64,000 nucleotides of DNA. Origin: Thalassovita litoralis (lineage in GTDB: Bacteria; Pseudomonadota; Alphaproteobacteria; Rhodobacterales; Rhodobacteraceae). Positions 62,848 through 64,000 of the stretch are shown in pieces. The stretch's first letter is position 1. Each line of letters starts with the position of its first letter. The stretch is taken from contig NZ_FXTO01000014.1 of assembly GCF_900182725.1 (NCBI RefSeq), positions 1 to 64,000 of the forward strand, read 5' to 3'. Below the pieces are notes generated by a model. It did not search any database, had not been told where the DNA came from, and saw nothing but the letters and a program-made list of their open reading frames with translations. The position numbers and the translations under genes were made by a program.

Positions 62848-63933
62848 TTACAGCCCCATCACGCGGTTGCGCTGTGCGGTGTAGGTCCCCGACGACAGGG
62901 CACCCCAACGAGCCGACGGACCGATCGAGGCAAAGTAGCTGTCGTAGCACTCTTTATAAAGCGGATCGTCCAGCGGCGCGTCCACAACCTCTTTCGCGGC
63001 GGCACCAAAGGCATCCCACACGCTGTCAGGGAATTCCATGACCTTCACGCCACCAGCTTGCAGGCGGGCCAGCGCAGCCGAGTTGTTCGCCATGAACAGC
63101 GACATCGTCCACAGGTTCGACGCGGTGGCCACCTGTTGAATGATCTGCTGCTGTGCAGGGGTCAGGCTGTCATACACATCGCGGTTGGTGGTCAGGCTCA
63201 GAACCGGGCCCGGCTCGTGGAAACCGGCAGTGTAATAGATTTTGGTGATTTCTTGGAAACCAGCCTTCTCGTCCGCCCACGGACCGATCCATTCGGTGCC
63301 GTCAATCGCGCCCGAGGACAACGCCTGATACACTTCGGAACCGGGCAGGTTTTGCACCGATGCGCCCAGTTTGCCCAGCACCTGACCGCCCTGACCGGGC
63401 ATACGGAACTTCAGGCCTTGGAAATCGTCGGGGCTGTTGATTTCTTTGTTGAACCAGCCACCCGACTGCGGGCCGGTGTTCCCGGCCGAGAAGGATTTCA
63501 GACCGAAGATTTCATACAGTTGGTCTTGCAGCGCCATGCCGCCGCCGTGGTAGTACCAGTTGTTGTATTCTTGGAAGGTCATGCCAAACGGCACCTGGCT
63601 GAAGAACGACAACGCGGGGTGCTGCCCCATGAAGTAGTAGTCAACGCCGTGGTACATGTCAGCCTGACCGGCAGAAACGGCATCGAACACCTCGAACGCG
63701 CCAACCAGTTCGCCTGCGGCTTTCACCTCAACGGTCAGGTTGCCATCGCTGGCAGCAGTGATCATGTCGGCGCAGTATTGCGCGCTGTCATGCACACCGG
63801 CCAGACCACGACCCCAGGTCGTTACCATGGTCAGGGTACGCTTACCCTGCGCATAAGCCGGTGCTGCCAGCGCCGTCGAGGCTGCTGCGGCGCCACCAAA
63901 GGCAGAGGTTTTCAGAAAAGAACGACGATCCAT
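62848..63933 (-). CDS. TRAP substrate-binding protein, TakP-like, Tat-exported
   Basis: 361 residues. The start MDRRSFLKTSAFGG has a twin-arginine motif (DRRSFLK), followed by a hydrophobic stretch ending AAPAYAQG, so folded export by Tat is expected. The DctP fold shows DSAQYCADMITAASDGNLTVEVKAAGELVGAFEVFDAVSAGQADMYHG and GLKFRMPGQGGQVLGKLGASVQNLPGSEVYQALSSGAIDGTEWIGPW, the latter close to TakP-type binders of 2-oxo acids (pyruvate, lactate, 2-oxobutyrate). GGGAGGATACC precedes the ATG. First gene of the TRAP operon. Confidence 0.9.
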   Translation of the reverse strand: MDRRSFLKTSAFGGAAAASTALAAPAYAQGKRTLTMVTTWGRGLAGVHDSAQYCADMITAASDGNLTVEVKAAGELVGAFEVFDAVSAGQADMYHGVDYYFMGQHPALSFFSQVPFGMTFQEYNNWYYHGGGMALQDQLYEIFGLKSFSAGNTGPQSGGWFNKEINSPDDFQGLKFRMPGQGGQVLGKLGASVQNLPGSEVYQALSSGAIDGTEWIGPWADEKAGFQEITKIYYTAGFHEPGPVLSLTTNRDVYDSLTPAQQQIIQQVATASNLWTMSLFMANNSAALARLQAGGVKVMEFPDSVWDAFGAAAKEVVDAPLDDPLYKECYDSYFASIGPSARWGALSSGTYTAQRNRVMGL

Positions 63934-64000
63934 CGGTATCCTCCCAGACAGTTTCAGGCCCGCCCCCCAAAGGAAGCGGACGGATCGTTTATAGTATGGT

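Overview
The window looks like chromosomal DNA of a marine-type alphaproteobacterium of the Rhodobacterales (Rhodobacteraceae / Roseobacter group); I do not assign a genus. The basis is gene content and order: yceD-rpmF-plsX-fabH-ihfA-merR; argS-SPOR-nagZ-scpA-scpB; a dksA with only one zinc-finger cysteine; a MoxR / DUF2927 / VWA cassette; a DUF2852 protein; a TRAP importer; an orphan OlsB-type acyltransferase; and GC-rich codon usage. Gene density is high and no stretch longer than about 300 bases lacks a gene. Nearly everything is ordinary core genome. I see no CRISPR array, prophage or rRNA.

Layout. 1-14.3 kb is the most accessory part. The tip of an IS5-type transposase enters from the left edge, and three paralogous RTX beta-roll proteins lie at 157-1965, 9784-11244 and 12865-14337. 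Interspersed with them are gyrA, a YejA-type solute-binding protein, a tiny entericidin lipoprotein, a cupin regulator next to an acyl-CoA synthetase, a DsbA/FrnE oxidoreductase, a two-helix potassium channel and tRNA-Gly(CCC). 14.6-19.8 kb holds an AbrB-type membrane protein, an SDR dehydrogenase, an ABC-F ATPase, an OlsB-like acyltransferase and bamE. 19.9-24.3 kb is the lipid/ribosome operon yceD-rpmF-plsX-fabH with ihfA and a MerR regulator, followed by tRNA-Pro(GGG). 24.6-27.8 kb has an enoyl-CoA hydratase, a long dCTP deaminase and an MFS transporter.

27.8-33.2 kb is a minus-strand operon, argS-SPOR-nagZ-scpA-scpB plus a 55-residue ORF, covering tRNA charging, cell-wall recycling and chromosome condensation. 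33.3-39.9 kb carries a cation/proton antiporter with an RCK-like domain, dgt, erpA, a GNAT protein, xthA, an FAD monooxygenase and dksA. 40.1-43.8 kb is a four-gene plus-strand cassette (MoxR AAA+ ATPase, DUF2927 lipoprotein, two-helix miniprotein, VWA/CoxE protein). 43.9-48.3 kb has an Asp/Glu-racemase-like enzyme divergent from a cytochrome P450, an M48 peptidase, a PIN protein and an RlmI-like methyltransferase. 48.4-51.1 kb encodes an exported TPR-CHAT caspase-like protein. 51.2-53.6 kb is the Entner-Doudoroff pair edd-eda, followed by a small conserved ORF, glnE, a YbaK editing protein, DUF2852 and RDD proteins and the N-end-rule transferase bpt. 59.4-63.9 kb is a complete TRAP importer whose binding protein resembles 2-oxo-acid binders.

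The best leads beyond standard annotation are: the RTX trio with a shared C-terminal domain; a candidate small RNA at 5188-5264; three operator-like palindromes placed on promoters (15750, 51137, and a duplicated 25-bp site at 57286/57344); the MoxR-VWA cassette; the exported CHAT protein; and a dispersed intergenic hairpin repeat. All functions are inferred by reading the sequence; no database search was run.
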